Below, piece by piece: positions 1 to 8,591 of a stretch of DNA of 64,000 nucleotides. This stretch comes from Candidatus Burkholderia humilis (GTDB taxonomy: Bacteria; Pseudomonadota; Gammaproteobacteria; Burkholderiales; Burkholderiaceae). The notes beneath the pieces were generated by a model, which saw nothing but the letters and a program-made list of their open reading frames with translations, ran no database searches and had not been told where the DNA came from. The DNA is taken from NCBI GenBank assembly GCA_001184405.1, contig LFMX01000023.1:1-64000 (forward strand), given 5' to 3'. The position numbers and the translations under genes are program-made. How positions within the stretch are numbered: the stretch's first letter is position 1; every line of letters starts with the position of its first letter.

Positions 1-324
1 GCCCTGCTCGCCGGCGTTTGCAGCGACGAACGCAGCCGCTCGACCGGCGCGATGGTCGCCTCGAAACCGCGCACGAGCGCCTCGCGAAACGCCGGATAAC
101 CGGAGAATCCGAGCGCGCGCAAAGCGATTCGCCGTGGCCACCGACGCGCCGACGGCATCGGCGAGTTCGTCGATGCGCATGGTCGCCGAGCGAAACAGAT
201 TGGCCAGCACGAACGCGCCCATGCGCTGATGAATGGGCATGAGGCGCGGCATGGCTTCCGTGATGCGCGCAGCAATCAGCGCATCGGCACCTGTTGTTCG
301 AAGAACCGGCCTGAAACGTGACAT
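1..324 (-). pseudogene. RpiR-family transcriptional regulator, N-terminal part, frameshifted, cut by window edge
   Basis: The minus strand from ATG 324 encodes a typical RpiR start: an alanine-rich helix followed by an HTH with RMGAFVLANLFRSATMRIDE and ELADAVGASVATANRF, the DNA-binding part of a sugar-phosphate-responsive repressor/activator. RpiR proteins continue with a LGFSGYPAFRE segment. Here that segment is only readable after a change of frame near 110-118, where a run of GC dinucleotides looks one unit (2 bp) short. The sugar-binding SIS domain would lie to the left of position 1, outside the window. The gene is divergent from the MscS-type channel gene that starts at 513, with a 188-bp AT-richer gap that probably holds both promoters. 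The family call is good; whether the shift is biological or a consensus error cannot be told here. Confidence 0.6.
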
Positions 325-512
325 GGGCGCGCTTGCAACCTCATTTCATCTATCGCGATGAAACTATATTTACCCAAAACACGCGCCAAAAAAATTCATT
401 TTCATCGGGGTTTTCGATAAGCCTTCAGCGGACCTTCACCACGCACACGTCGATGGTGCGTGTTCATGCACAATACGAAGCGCGTGGTTCTTTCAATGCA
501 TCAGTAAAAGAT

Positions 513-1778
513 ATGATTTTCGATTTCCTGCCCGATCAGCTACAGCGTCTTTTGCCCGCGCATCCGTGGGCGCAGCTCGCATTGGCCCTCGCCATGCTCG
601 CGCTCGTGGCGCTCTTCGTGCAATGGGTCGTCGCGCGGATCGTGCTGCGGATTGCGCATCGGCTGCTCGTGCTCGCGGGGCACACGGCGTGGGATCAAGG
701 CTTCATCCGGCATCGCGCGTATCACCGCTTGTGGTACACGGTGCCGTTCGCGACCGTGGCGCTGGGTATCGACGAGGTGCCGCGGATCGGCCATTGGGCG
801 ACGCCGATCGGACGCGTGGCGCACGGCGGCGCGTGGGTGTGCCTGTTCTTCGCGGCGGGCAGCGCGCTGTCGGCATGGCAGGACGTGTATGCATCGAGCA
901 AGGAAGCGCAGACGCGTTCGATCAAAGGCTATATCCAGATCGGCAAGCTGGCGCTGACGCTGGTGTGCGGCGTGCTCGTGTTGTCGATTCTCATCGACCG
1001 GTCGCCGTTGTGGATGCTCTCCGGTCTCGGCGCGCTGTCCGCCGTGCTGCTGCTCGTGTTCAAGGACACGCTGCTGTCGCTTGTCGCGAGCACGCAGTTG
1101 ACATCGAACGACATGCTGCGCATCGGCGACTGGATCGAGATGCCGCAGGCGAGCGCCGATGGCTTCGTGAAGGACATCGCGCTGCATACGGTCAAGGTGC
1201 AGAACTGGGACAACACCGTCACCACCGTGCCGACGTACAAGCTCTTTTCGGAGAGCTATCGCAATTACCGGCATATGTTCGAATCGGGCGGACGACGCAT
1301 TAAACGCACGATGCGCATCGACGCGCAATGCGTGCGCTTTCTCACCGACGACGAAACCGTGCGCCTGAAGCGCTTTCGTTTTCTGCATGACTATCTGGAG
1401 CAGAAGCAGACCGAAGTGGAACAAGCGAACCGCAATCTGGGCGAACTGGCGAACGAGCCGGCCAACCGGCGGCGGCTGACCAATATCGGCACGTTTCGCG
1501 CGTATGGTTTAGCCTATCTGCAACGTCATCCCGAGATCCGTCAGGACATGGCGATGATAGTGCGCATGCTCGAGCCGGAATCGCAGGGCATTCCGATCGA
1601 GATGTATTGCTTCACCGCGACGACCGCGTGGACGCAGTACGAGCGCATTCAGGGCGACGTCTTCGACCACTTGCTGTCGATCCTTCCGGAGATGGGCTTG
1701 CGGCTCTATCAGGCGCCGTCCGGCACGGACTTCGCGGACGTCGCGGGGCGCTTGCGCGGGGAAATGCCTTCGCTGTGA
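513..1778 (+). CDS. MscS/YbdG-type mechanosensitive ion channel
   Basis: An intact 421-residue membrane protein. It has about five hydrophobic segments (near residues 15-45, 75-95, 100-125, 145-170 and 175-200), followed by the MscS signature region (GALSAVLLLVFKDTLLSLVAS, then a beta domain with RIGDWIEMP and VQNWDNTVTTVP). The NWDNT element and the long C-terminal soluble region match the miniconductance YbdG/MscM subgroup more than short MscS. It would act in the inner membrane and release solutes on hypo-osmotic shock. I chose ATG 513 (MIFDFLPDQ) because the longer in-frame reading from 318 adds 65 residues with no membrane or family character. It is divergent from the broken RpiR gene. 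Its lack of lesions contrasts with the regulators on both sides. Confidence 0.85.
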   Translation: MIFDFLPDQLQRLLPAHPWAQLALALAMLALVALFVQWVVARIVLRIAHRLLVLAGHTAWDQGFIRHRAYHRLWYTVPFATVALGIDEVPRIGHWATPIGRVAHGGAWVCLFFAAGSALSAWQDVYASSKEAQTRSIKGYIQIGKLALTLVCGVLVLSILIDRSPLWMLSGLGALSAVLLLVFKDTLLSLVASTQLTSNDMLRIGDWIEMPQASADGFVKDIALHTVKVQNWDNTVTTVPTYKLFSESYRNYRHMFESGGRRIKRTMRIDAQCVRFLTDDETVRLKRFRFLHDYLEQKQTEVEQANRNLGELANEPANRRRLTNIGTFRAYGLAYLQRHPEIRQDMAMIVRMLEPESQGIPIEMYCFTATTAWTQYERIQGDVFDHLLSILPEMGLRLYQAPSGTDFADVAGRLRGEMPSL

Positions 1779-1977
1779 CGCTTGCCTCTTTTTCCAAGCA
1801 AAAAAGAATCAGGCAAGAATCCGCCATTTTTGTGTATTCACGTTGACCGCTCTGGTCCTTACGATTTAACCATCGTCGATGTGCCCGCTTTCTGCCCTTT
1901 TCCGCTGCTTGTCTGCCGCGGCGGAATCGTTTTGTTCGCGCGCATCGTTCATGAATCGTCTAAAAGGAAAACTCAAC

Positions 1978-2954
1978 GTGCTAGATCGCGTCCATGCCAT
2001 GCGTGTCTTTACGCGTGTCGTCGATACGAACAGCTTCACGCCGCAGCCGAATCGCTCGGCATGCCGCGCGCGAGTGTCTCGACGACCGTGCAACAACTCG
2101 AAGCGCTAGTCGGCATGCAACTGCTCGCCCGCACGACCCGGCGTCTGAATCTCACCGTCGATGGCGCCGCGTATTACGAACGCTGCGCACAAATCCTCGC
2201 CGATATCGACGAACTCGAATCCGGTTTCGGCGCGGGCGTGGAACGTCTGCGCGGACGGCTGCGCGTCGAGATGCCGGATACGGTCGCGACGAGCATCGTC
2301 GTGCCCGCGCTGCCGGAATTTCATGCGCGCTATCCGCATATCGAACTGTCGATCGGCATCGGTCAGGGCAGCAGCGATCTGGTCGGCGAAGGCGTCGATT
2401 GCAGCGTGCAGCTCGGTGATTTGCCCGACTCCGGTCTGATCGCGCGACGCCTCGGCCTGCTCGAACAAGTGACGTGCGCGAGCCCGTCCTATCTCGATAA
2501 ACACGGCACGCCCGAAACACTCAACGAGCTCGCGCAACATGCGGCGGTGAATTGTGTCTCGGAGCGAAACGGCCGCCCCGCCGATTTCGATTTCGATTTC
2601 GACGGCGAGCCGGTCACGATGAAAATGCACGGCTTCGTGCAGGTCACCGACGAGCACGCGTATCTCGCCTGCGGACTCGAAGGGCTCGGACTGATTCAGC
2701 CGCTGCGGATCGCGGCACAGCCCTATCTGCGCTCGGGACAATTGCGTGAAGTGTTGCCGGAGTGGAAGTCGCCGCCGCTGAAAGTATCGGTGGCGTTTCT
2801 GAAGAGCCGTCAGGCGACGCCGCGCGTATCGGCGTTCGTTGACTGGCTCGCGGATCTGTTCGAGCGCACGCAGCAAATCGACGATACGCTCACCAGCCTC
2901 TACCGCTCCGCGCGCCGCCGCGACCGTCCCGCCGAGGAAACGGCCGACGCGTAG
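1978..2954 (+). pseudogene. LysR-family transcriptional regulator, frameshifted in the HTH
   Basis: A complete LysR gene apart from one frameshift. From GTG 1978, preceded by AAAAGGA, the protein reads LDRVHAMRVFTRVVDTNSFT. The expected continuation RAAESLGMPRASVSTTVQQLE is in another frame from about 2042. The DNA shows ACGCCGCAG where ACGCGCGCAG would restore the frame, a one-base loss in a CG run. The rest is an uninterrupted substrate-binding domain (effector domain from VEMPDTVATSIV onward) ending at 2954. A DFDFDF run near 2580 comes from three GATTTC units. LysR proteins of this subgroup usually control neighbouring oxidoreductase or efflux genes, but no clear target is adjacent. Because the shift falls in the recognition helix, the encoded product would not bind DNA. 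Confidence 0.75.
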
Positions 2955-3014
2955 CGTCTCAAAGCCGCTTCGCCGGACGCACCGGCGGGCGGCTTCGTCG
3001 CCGACCACGGTGTT

Positions 3015-3269
3015 CTACTTGCGCACTTCCCATTTGTCGACGAGACCGTTCGTCACGTACGGATCCTTGCGCGCGAACTCGGCGGGAACATCGGGCGAAT
3101 CGGCATCGAAAAGAAGCACGGCGCGATCGGCGGGCGAATCCAGCGCGCCCGCAATCACGATCTCGCCACGCTCGGCCGCGTCCCACGCCAGCGCGAGATG
3201 CGCATCCCGAAATTGCGCGCACAGGTCGAGATAGTCGGAACACAGTTCGTAGATCAACAGGTAATGCAT
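3015..3269 (-). CDS. YciI-family protein
   Basis: An intact 84-residue protein beginning MHYLLIYE, with the alternating beta-strand/helix pattern of the YciI/DUF1330 ferredoxin-like fold: RDAHLALAWDAAERGEIVIAGAL, then AVLLFDADSP and PYVTNGLVDKWEVRK. The His in RDAHLALA and the Asp of the later strand are the pair usually proposed as an active site in this family. The biochemical role of stand-alone YciI proteins is not established. It is convergent with the broken LysR gene, with a 60-bp gap. A plausible SD (AAGGAG) precedes the ATG. There is no sign of damage. Confidence 0.8.
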   Translation of the reverse strand: MHYLLIYELCSDYLDLCAQFRDAHLALAWDAAERGEIVIAGALDSPADRAVLLFDADSPDVPAEFARKDPYVTNGLVDKWEVRK

Positions 3270-3416
3270 GTGCGTCTCCTTGAAAAATGGGGCGCTGAAC
3301 CCGCTTCGCCCGCGGTTTTACAACTCATCCAAATATAAGACATCAATCGGACCTGTCCGATCGCCGAGCGCAGAGAGTTCGCTCATCATTCGCAGATTCT
3401 TGTTAAGGACATTGCC

Positions 3417-3653
3417 GTGAACCGCGATCAACCTCCCTGCAATACCTGCACGAAGCACGATTGCAACACCTGTGCATGGATCTCGCCGCTGGATGCATCG
3501 TATCGCAAGCTCATTCAGTCGCACTCGCTCCTGTCGATCGTCGCGCTCAACGTGCGGTCGCCGGAACCCATGCCGAGCGAGCCGTCGTCGATGGCTGCCG
3601 CGGGCAAGTGCCTGGTCAAGTTTCTCTCGAGCGGCATGCCGCGCGTGAAATAA
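3417..3653 (+). CDS. Small cysteine-rich protein of unknown function
   Basis: A 78-residue reading frame starting at GTG 3417, eight bases after a good SD (AAGGA). Codon third positions are strongly G/C, as in the neighbouring real genes, so I take it as coding. The N-terminus holds a cluster of four cysteines, CNTCTKHDCNTC, which could bind a metal or form disulfides. A single cysteine lies at about residue 64, and there is no signal peptide or membrane segment. I do not recognise the family. It lies just upstream of the deletion junction that removed most of the sdh operon, so its present neighbour to the right may not be its original one. A minus-strand frame overlaps it but has poor codon bias. 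Confidence 0.5.
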   Translation: MNRDQPPCNTCTKHDCNTCAWISPLDASYRKLIQSHSLLSIVALNVRSPEPMPSEPSSMAAAGKCLVKFLSSGMPRVK

Positions 3654-3741
3654 GCCGTTTCAATCGTGAACCTGTCGTTTGGTTGCATAGAATTCGTCAT
3701 TAAGTTTGTCGCGGACTTTTCAGGACACTTGCGTATATAAA

Positions 3742-3882
3742 ATGCGCCGCGAACTCGCGCATCGCGTCGCTGCAACATCGTCTCGAAGCGCTCGACGTCA
3801 AACTGGAAGCCGCTTTCGACGCCGAACACGAGGAGCGAGTGGAAGCCTTGCAGCCGCGCCGCGTGCAGATCGTCGCCATCGA
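3742..3882 (+). pseudogene. Truncated fragment of an unidentified helical gene, joined to sdhB
   Basis: Between ATG 3742 and about 3882 one frame reads [20 protein letters not shown] and [21 protein letters not shown], an amphipathic helical segment with strongly G/C third codon positions, so it looks like genuine coding DNA. It has no start in its own frame: the ATG at 3742 is in another frame, suggesting a one-base shift just after it. It stops being coherent exactly where the sdhB 3' end begins. I read it as the 5' end of a small coiled-coil gene cut off by the same event that removed sdhCDA and most of sdhB. Family unknown. Confidence 0.35.
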
Positions 3883-4014
3883 GACCTGGAAGATCCGTAT
3901 CGTCTGTTCCGTTGCCACACGATCATGAACTGCGTCGACGTGTGCCCGAAGGGGCTCAATCCGACCAAGGCGATCGGCAAGATCAAGGACTTGATGGTGC
4001 GGCGGGCGGTCTGA
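3883..4014 (+). pseudogene. sdhB: Succinate dehydrogenase iron-sulfur subunit, C-terminal remnant only
   Basis: From codon 3883 the reading is [20 protein letters not shown] followed by [20 protein letters not shown], the unmistakable last 43 residues of SdhB, including cysteines of the [3Fe-4S] and [4Fe-4S] sites ([16 protein letters not shown]). Everything upstream (about 190 residues of SdhB, plus SdhA, SdhD and SdhC, which precede it in Burkholderia) is missing and replaced by an unrelated fragment. The remnant ends one base before sdhE, so the 3' end of the operon (sdhB-sdhE-gltA) is still in its usual place. On its own the fragment cannot form complex II. Either a real deletion fused the two sequences, or an assembly join did. 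Confidence 0.85.
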
Positions 4015-4015
4015 G

Positions 4016-4285
4016 ATGGACGAATCTCATCAGTCCGATCTCCTTCGTCGCGCGCGTCTTCGCTGGCGCGCCCGGCGTGGCCTGCTGGAAAACGATCTGA
4101 TTTTCGAACGTTTCTTCAGCCGATACGAGCATGACCTCAGCGACGCAGACGTGGTCGCCCTGACCCGCCTGCTGGAGCTGAGCGACAACGAACTGATGGA
4201 CCTGTTGCTCGCGCGCACTGAACCGGAAGGCGATCTCGCCACGCCGGACGTGCAGCGTCTGCTGCAGATGCTGCGGACCGTGTGA
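4016..4285 (+). CDS. sdhE: SdhE, FAD assembly factor for succinate dehydrogenase
   Basis: An 89-residue protein with the SdhE/YgfY pattern: basic N-terminus, RARRGLLENDLIFERFF carrying the RGxxE motif used to contact the flavoprotein and promote covalent FAD attachment to SdhA, then a helical C-terminus (LTRLLELSDNELMDLLLART). It acts in the cytoplasm on SdhA. Its start lies one base after the sdhB stop, as in intact sdh operons, and gltA follows 190 bp downstream. It is intact although its natural client operon is gone from this locus. It may also serve fumarate reductase or a second sdh copy, or simply not have decayed yet. Confidence 0.85.
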   Translation: MDESHQSDLLRRARLRWRARRGLLENDLIFERFFSRYEHDLSDADVVALTRLLELSDNELMDLLLARTEPEGDLATPDVQRLLQMLRTV

Positions 4286-4373
4286 TTTCGGCAGAAATTC
4301 GCGGAGTTTTGCAAAATAGGCGGATCCGCTTCCATGCATTCACTTGCATTACGACGGATCGGCCCGAATAACA

Positions 4374-4405
4374 GGCCGGTTGAGACCACCGGCCGCCAGT
4401 ATGGT
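4374..4405 (+). terminator. Hairpin between sdhE and gltA
   Basis: A perfect 7-bp inverted repeat, GGCCGGT at 4374-4380 and ACCGGCC at 4388-4394, with a 7-base loop, then GGTTTTT near 4399-4405. It could be a weak terminator or processing site separating the sdh transcript from gltA. The T run is not immediately adjacent, so I hold this loosely. Confidence 0.3.
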
Positions 4406-4475
4406 TTTTGCCGCGCAGCTTCCGTCGTGCAAATTATCGAAAACCTGTAATCCATACTTCGATTGAGGATGTGCT

Positions 4476-5783
4476 ATGACCCCGTCAGATGTTAAAGCCA
4501 CGCTATCGTTCAGCGACAACTCGCCGAGCGTCGAAATGCCGATCTACAAGGGCACGATGGGCCCGGACGTGATCGACATCCGCAAGTTGTACGGTCAGAC
4601 CGGCAAGTTCACGTATGACCCGGGCTTCATGTCGACGGCGTCGTGCAATTCCGCGATCACCTACATCGATGGCGACAAGGGCGAGCTGCTGTATCGCGGC
4701 TACCCGATCGAGCAACTGGCCGTGAACGCCGACTTCCTCGAAACGTGCTATCTGCTGTTGAAGGGCGAACTGCCGAATGCGGCGCAGAACAAGGAATTCG
4801 TGGACACGGTTACACGTCACACGATGGTGCACGAGCAGATGCACTTCTTCTTCCGCGGCTTCCGTCGCGACGCGCACCCGATGGCCGTGCTCACGGCTGC
4901 AGTTGGTGCGCTGTCGGCATTCTATCACGATTCGCTGAACATCAACGATCCGCGTCACCGTGAAGTGTCGGCCATTCGCATGATCGCGAAGCTGCCGACG
5001 CTGGTCGCGATGGCGTACAAGTTCAGCATCGGCCAGCCGTTCGTCTATCCGAAAAATGAGCTTTCGTACAGCGCGAACTTCATGCACATGATGTTCTCGA
5101 ACCCGTGCGAAGAGTACAAGGTCAACGACGTGCTCGTGCTCGTGCGCGCGCTCGACCGTATCCTGATTCTGCACGCGGACCACGAGCAGAACGCGTCGAC
5201 GTCGACCGTGCGTCTCGCGGGTTCGTCGGGTGCGAATCCGTTCGCGTGTATTGCGTCGGGTATCGCGTGTCTGTGGGGCCCGGCGCACGGCGGTGCGAAC
5301 GAAGCCGCGCTGAACATGCTGGAAGACATCGGCTTGGTCGATAACATTCCTGAGTTCATCAAGCAGGTGAAGGACAAGAACTCGGGCGTGAAGCTGATGG
5401 GCTTCGGCCACCGCGTGTACAAAAACTACGATCCGCGCGCCAAGCTGATGCGCGAAACGTGCCACGAAGTGCTGAATGAACTTGGCCTGCACGACGATCC
5501 GCTCTTCAAGCTCGCGATGGAACTCGAAAAGATCGCGATGGAAGACGAATACTTCGTGTCGCGCAAGCTGTATCCGAACGTCGACTTCTACTCGGGCATC
5601 GTGCAGCGCGCGCTGGGCATCCCGACGTCGATGTTCACGTGTATTTTCGCGATGGCGCGTACGGTCGGCTGGATCGCGCAGTGGAACGAGATGATCGCTG
5701 ATCCTGAACAGAAGATTGGCCGTCCGCGTCAGCTGTTCATCGGCCAGACGCCGCGTGATGCGAAGCCGCTGGCGAAGCGTTAA
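4476..5783 (+). CDS. gltA: Citrate synthase (type II)
   Basis: A 435-residue hexameric-type citrate synthase catalysing oxaloacetate plus acetyl-CoA to citrate in the cytoplasm. The family landmarks are present and complete: GYPIEQLA near residue 75, the catalytic histidine in [10 protein letters not shown] (about residue 270), the second histidine in [14 protein letters not shown] (about 310) and the aspartate in NVDFYSG (about 367). Length equals that of proteobacterial GltA. ATG 4476 is preceded by GAGGAT. It is the last gene of the Burkholderia sdhCDAB-sdhE-gltA block and is followed by a strong terminator. With complex II missing here, it is the only TCA enzyme left in the window. Confidence 0.95.
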   Translation: MTPSDVKATLSFSDNSPSVEMPIYKGTMGPDVIDIRKLYGQTGKFTYDPGFMSTASCNSAITYIDGDKGELLYRGYPIEQLAVNADFLETCYLLLKGELPNAAQNKEFVDTVTRHTMVHEQMHFFFRGFRRDAHPMAVLTAAVGALSAFYHDSLNINDPRHREVSAIRMIAKLPTLVAMAYKFSIGQPFVYPKNELSYSANFMHMMFSNPCEEYKVNDVLVLVRALDRILILHADHEQNASTSTVRLAGSSGANPFACIASGIACLWGPAHGGANEAALNMLEDIGLVDNIPEFIKQVKDKNSGVKLMGFGHRVYKNYDPRAKLMRETCHEVLNELGLHDDPLFKLAMELEKIAMEDEYFVSRKLYPNVDFYSGIVQRALGIPTSMFTCIFAMARTVGWIAQWNEMIADPEQKIGRPRQLFIGQTPRDAKPLAKR

Positions 5784-5813
5784 GGTCTTGGCGGTTTAGG
5801 CAGGTTGGTTGGG

Positions 5814-5846
5814 AAAGCCCCGGTAAGTGATTGCCGGGGCTTTTTC
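5814..5846 (+). terminator. Rho-independent terminator after gltA
   Basis: A perfect 10-bp stem, AAAGCCCCGG at 5814-5823 and CCGGGGCTTT at 5834-5843, with a 10-base loop and a run of T. It lies 30 bp after the gltA stop and just before the convergent PemK-type gene, so it may serve both strands. Confidence 0.85.
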
Positions 5847-5852
5847 GCATCG

Positions 5853-6173
5853 TCACTCCGCGAACACTTCTTGCAGCGTGGTGAGCGTTTCATTCAGCGT
5901 TTCTTCCGGTACAGCGCCTTCCTTTCTCACGGGCCGCACTTTATCGACAGTCCAGATTTGATCGAGAAGAATCAGGCCATCCTTTTGCCTGAATGTGACG
6001 GGAATGCGAAAAGGCACTTGCCTGCCGTTGGACGTCATCGGCGCGACGATGACTGTGCGCAAATAGTCGTGAATCTCTGGCGGCGATACGATCACGCAGG
6101 GACGAGTCTTTTGAATTTCACTGCCTCGCGTCGGATTCAGCGCGACGAGCCAGATATCGCCGCGGGTCACCAT
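5853..6173 (-). CDS. PemK/MazF-family endoribonuclease toxin
   Basis: A 106-residue protein with the full PemK/MazF signature: MVTRGDIWLVALNPTRGSEI at the start (GDIW strand and the P-T-R-G-S-E loop), KTRPCVIVSP, TVIVAPMTS, and the C-terminal QIWTVDKVRPV region. Members cut mRNA at short motifs and are normally neutralised by a small antitoxin encoded directly upstream with overlapping ends. Here the upstream frame (6167-6367) overlaps by ATGGTGA in the usual way, but it has an in-frame TAG near its start and is not an AbrB/MazE sequence I recognise. The gene is inserted between gltA and leuC, and the window has no other toxin-antitoxin gene. Toxin call firm; activity unknown. Confidence 0.85.
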   Translation of the reverse strand: MVTRGDIWLVALNPTRGSEIQKTRPCVIVSPPEIHDYLRTVIVAPMTSNGRQVPFRIPVTFRQKDGLILLDQIWTVDKVRPVRKEGAVPEETLNETLTTLQEVFAE

Positions 6174-6367
6174 TCCAGCTCCTCGTCTCCCGCATTCCCG
6201 AACTCGCTTATAACTGAGGAACTTGGGCCGTCAACCCGAAGCAAGCGTACGCGGTGAGGCTCCAAAGAAACATTCGATGGAAAGGCATAGGTCAAATCTG
6301 AGAACGCATGCGTCAGCGCAGCCGGGTATTTCTCATCCGGGTACTGCCACCACTACCCTAATATCAT
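6167..6367 (-). pseudogene. Possible decayed antitoxin partner of the PemK toxin
   Basis: The frame ends GNAGDEELEW and its TGA overlaps the toxin start (ATGGTGA), the layout of MazE/PemI antitoxins, whose C-termini are acidic and end in W in some members. Upstream it runs open for about 62 codons to an in-frame TAG at 6353-6355. An ATG sits four codons beyond that stop. Codon bias is weak, and I find no swapped-hairpin (AbrB) pattern in the N-terminal half. It may be a decayed antitoxin, an unfamiliar antitoxin, or chance. Confidence 0.3.
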
Positions 6368-6484
6368 GTTTTTATTGAGTTTTTCCGCGTAGCCTAGTAC
6401 CCATGTCAATCGCGATGGTGGCATAATCAACCAAACAAGCCGTACACTCAAAACTCCCCGCAGTCACACACGAAAGTGCTCACC

Positions 6485-7894
6485 ATGTCACAGACTCTCT
6501 ACGACAAACTGTGGAACACGCATGTCATCCACACGGAAGAGGACGGCACGTCGATCCTCTATATCGATCGTCACCTGCTGCATGAAGTGACGAGTCCGCA
6601 AGCCTTCGAAGGGCTGAAGCTGGCCGAGCGCCCGGTGTGGCGCATCAGCGCGAATCTGGCCGTGTCCGATCACAACGTGCCGACGACCAATCGCTCGCAC
6701 GGCATCGCGGATCCGGTGTCGAAGCTGCAGGTCGATACGCTCGATACTAATTGTGACGCCTACGGCATCACGCAGTTCAAGATGAACGATTTGCGTCAGG
6801 GCATCGTGCATATCATCGGGCCGGAGCAGGGTGCGACGCTGCCGGGCATGACCATCGTTTGCGGCGATTCGCACACGTCCACGCACGGTGCGTTCGGCGC
6901 GCTGGCGCACGGCATCGGCACGTCGGAAGTGGAGCACGTGCTCGCCACGCAAACGCTCTTGCAGAAGAAGAGCAAGAACATGCTTGTGAAGGTCGAAGGC
7001 GCGTTGCCGCGCGGCTGCATGGCGAAGGACATCGTGCTCGCGATCATCGGCAAGATCGGGACGGCGGGCGGCACGGGCTACGCGATCGAATTCGGCGGCT
7101 CGACCATCCGTTCGCTGACGATGGAAGGCCGCATGACCGTCTGCAACATGGCAATCGAAGCGGGCGCGCGCGCGGGCATGGTCGCCGTCGACGACACGAC
7201 CATCAACTATCTGAAGGATCGTCCGTACTCGCCGCAGGGCGTCGAGTGGAATCAGGCGGTCGAGTACTGGAAGCAATTCAAGTCGGACGATGGCGCGCAG
7301 TTCGATCGCGTCGTCGAGTTGAATGCGACTGAAATCGTGCCGCAAGTTACGTGGGGCACGTCGCCGGAAATGGTGACGTCGATTGACGGCCGCGTGCCGG
7401 ATCCCGAGAAGGAAAAAGATCCCGTCAAGCGCGACGCAATGGAACGCGCGCTCACGTACATGGCGCTGCAGCCGAACACGCCTATCGAATCGATCAAGCC
7501 GGACAAGATTTTTATCGGTTCGTGTACGAATGCGCGCATCGAGGATTTGCGCGCGGCCGCGTATGTCGTGAAGTCGCTGGGCAAGCGCGTGGCGTCGAAT
7601 ATCCGTCTGGCGATGGTGGTGCCGGGCTCGGGTCTCGTGAAGGCGCAGGCCGAGCGCGAAGGTCTCGACAAGATTTTCACGAACGCCGGTTTTGAATGGC
7701 GCGAACCGGGTTGCTCGATGTGCCTCGCGATGAACGCCGATCGTCTCGATGCGGGCGAACGCTGCGCATCGACGTCGAATCGCAATTTCGAAGGCCGTCA
7801 GGGCGCGGGCGGACACACGCACCTCGTGAGCCCCGCGATGGCCGTCGCCGCCGCGATCGAAGGCCATTTCGTCGACGTGCGCAAGCTCGCGTAA
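6485..7894 (+). CDS. leuC: 3-isopropylmalate dehydratase large subunit
   Basis: A 469-residue aconitase-family protein that, with LeuD, isomerises 2-isopropylmalate to 3-isopropylmalate in leucine synthesis. The [4Fe-4S] ligands are visible: one cysteine in [14 protein letters not shown] (about residue 347) and two in [11 protein letters not shown] (about 407-410). The substrate-binding DNVPTTNR and [12 protein letters not shown] motifs are intact. I prefer ATG 6485 ([10 protein letters not shown]) to the in-frame GTG at 6476, because family members start there. It is the first gene of leuCDB, with leuD 24 bp downstream. Upstream, 6368-6484 is non-coding and AT-rich, with no leucine-rich leader peptide that I can defend. 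Confidence 0.95.
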   Translation: MSQTLYDKLWNTHVIHTEEDGTSILYIDRHLLHEVTSPQAFEGLKLAERPVWRISANLAVSDHNVPTTNRSHGIADPVSKLQVDTLDTNCDAYGITQFKMNDLRQGIVHIIGPEQGATLPGMTIVCGDSHTSTHGAFGALAHGIGTSEVEHVLATQTLLQKKSKNMLVKVEGALPRGCMAKDIVLAIIGKIGTAGGTGYAIEFGGSTIRSLTMEGRMTVCNMAIEAGARAGMVAVDDTTINYLKDRPYSPQGVEWNQAVEYWKQFKSDDGAQFDRVVELNATEIVPQVTWGTSPEMVTSIDGRVPDPEKEKDPVKRDAMERALTYMALQPNTPIESIKPDKIFIGSCTNARIEDLRAAAYVVKSLGKRVASNIRLAMVVPGSGLVKAQAEREGLDKIFTNAGFEWREPGCSMCLAMNADRLDAGERCASTSNRNFEGRQGAGGHTHLVSPAMAVAAAIEGHFVDVRKLA

Positions 7895-7918
7895 TCAACC
7901 GGGATTGAGAGAAAGAGC

Positions 7919-8569
7919 ATGGAAAAATTCATCGTACATAGCGGGCTCGTCGCGCCGCTGGATCGCGAGAACGTCGATACGGACGCGATCATCCCGAAGC
8001 AGTTTCTGAAGTCGATCAAGCGCACCGGTTTCGGTCCGAACGCGTTCGACGAATGGCGTTATCTCGATGTTGGCCAGCCCGGGCAAGACAACAGCAAGCG
8101 TCCGCTGAACCCAGATTTCGTGCTGAATCAGCCGCGTTATCAGGGCGCATCGATTCTGCTGACGCGCAAGAATTTCGGTTGCGGCAGCTCGCGCGAGCAT
8201 GCGCTGTGGGCGCTGGATCAGTACGGTTTTCGCGCGATCATCGCGCCGAGTTTTGCGGACATCTTCTATAACAACTGCTTCAAGAACGGTCTGCTGCCGG
8301 TCGTGCTGACAGAGCAACAGGTCGATAAGTTGTTCAACGAAACGTACGCGTTCGTGGGTTTTCAGTTGACGATCGATCTCGAAGCGCAAGTCGTGCGTAC
8401 GGGCGACGGCATGGAATACGCGTTCGAAGTGCCCGGTTTCCGCAAATATTGTTTGCTGAACGGTTTCGACGATATCGGGCTGACGCTGCGTCATGCGGAC
8501 AAGATCAAACAGTTCGAAGCGGAGCGGCTGACGAAGCAGCCTTGGTTGAATAATCGGCTGGTTGGATAA
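7919..8569 (+). CDS. leuD: 3-isopropylmalate dehydratase small subunit
   Basis: A 216-residue partner of LeuC, carrying the swivel domain that completes the active site. Landmarks are [16 protein letters not shown] near the N-terminus, the [15 protein letters not shown] motif at about residues 83-97 that binds substrate, and [20 protein letters not shown]. Length and motifs match proteobacterial LeuD. An SD-like GAGAAAGAG precedes ATG 7919. The 24-bp gap to leuC and the 22-bp gap to leuB indicate one operon. Confidence 0.95.
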   Translation: MEKFIVHSGLVAPLDRENVDTDAIIPKQFLKSIKRTGFGPNAFDEWRYLDVGQPGQDNSKRPLNPDFVLNQPRYQGASILLTRKNFGCGSSREHALWALDQYGFRAIIAPSFADIFYNNCFKNGLLPVVLTEQQVDKLFNETYAFVGFQLTIDLEAQVVRTGDGMEYAFEVPGFRKYCLLNGFDDIGLTLRHADKIKQFEAERLTKQPWLNNRLVG

Positions 8570-8591
8570 ACACGCAAAAGGAAAGAGACAC

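Noticed and set aside
2580-2604. GATTTC triplicate in the LysR gene as a slippage lesion
   Set aside because: It keeps the frame and encodes a plausible DFDFDF segment; without an alignment it cannot be called an insertion.
3696-3741. Promoter with TATATAAAAT before the fragment at 3742
   Set aside because: No -35 element at an acceptable distance, and the downstream sequence is a deletion junction.
6366-6392. Eight-codon frame MFLLSFSA before leuC as a leucine leader peptide
   Set aside because: Only two Leu codons, no terminator/antiterminator pair between it and leuC, and no SD.
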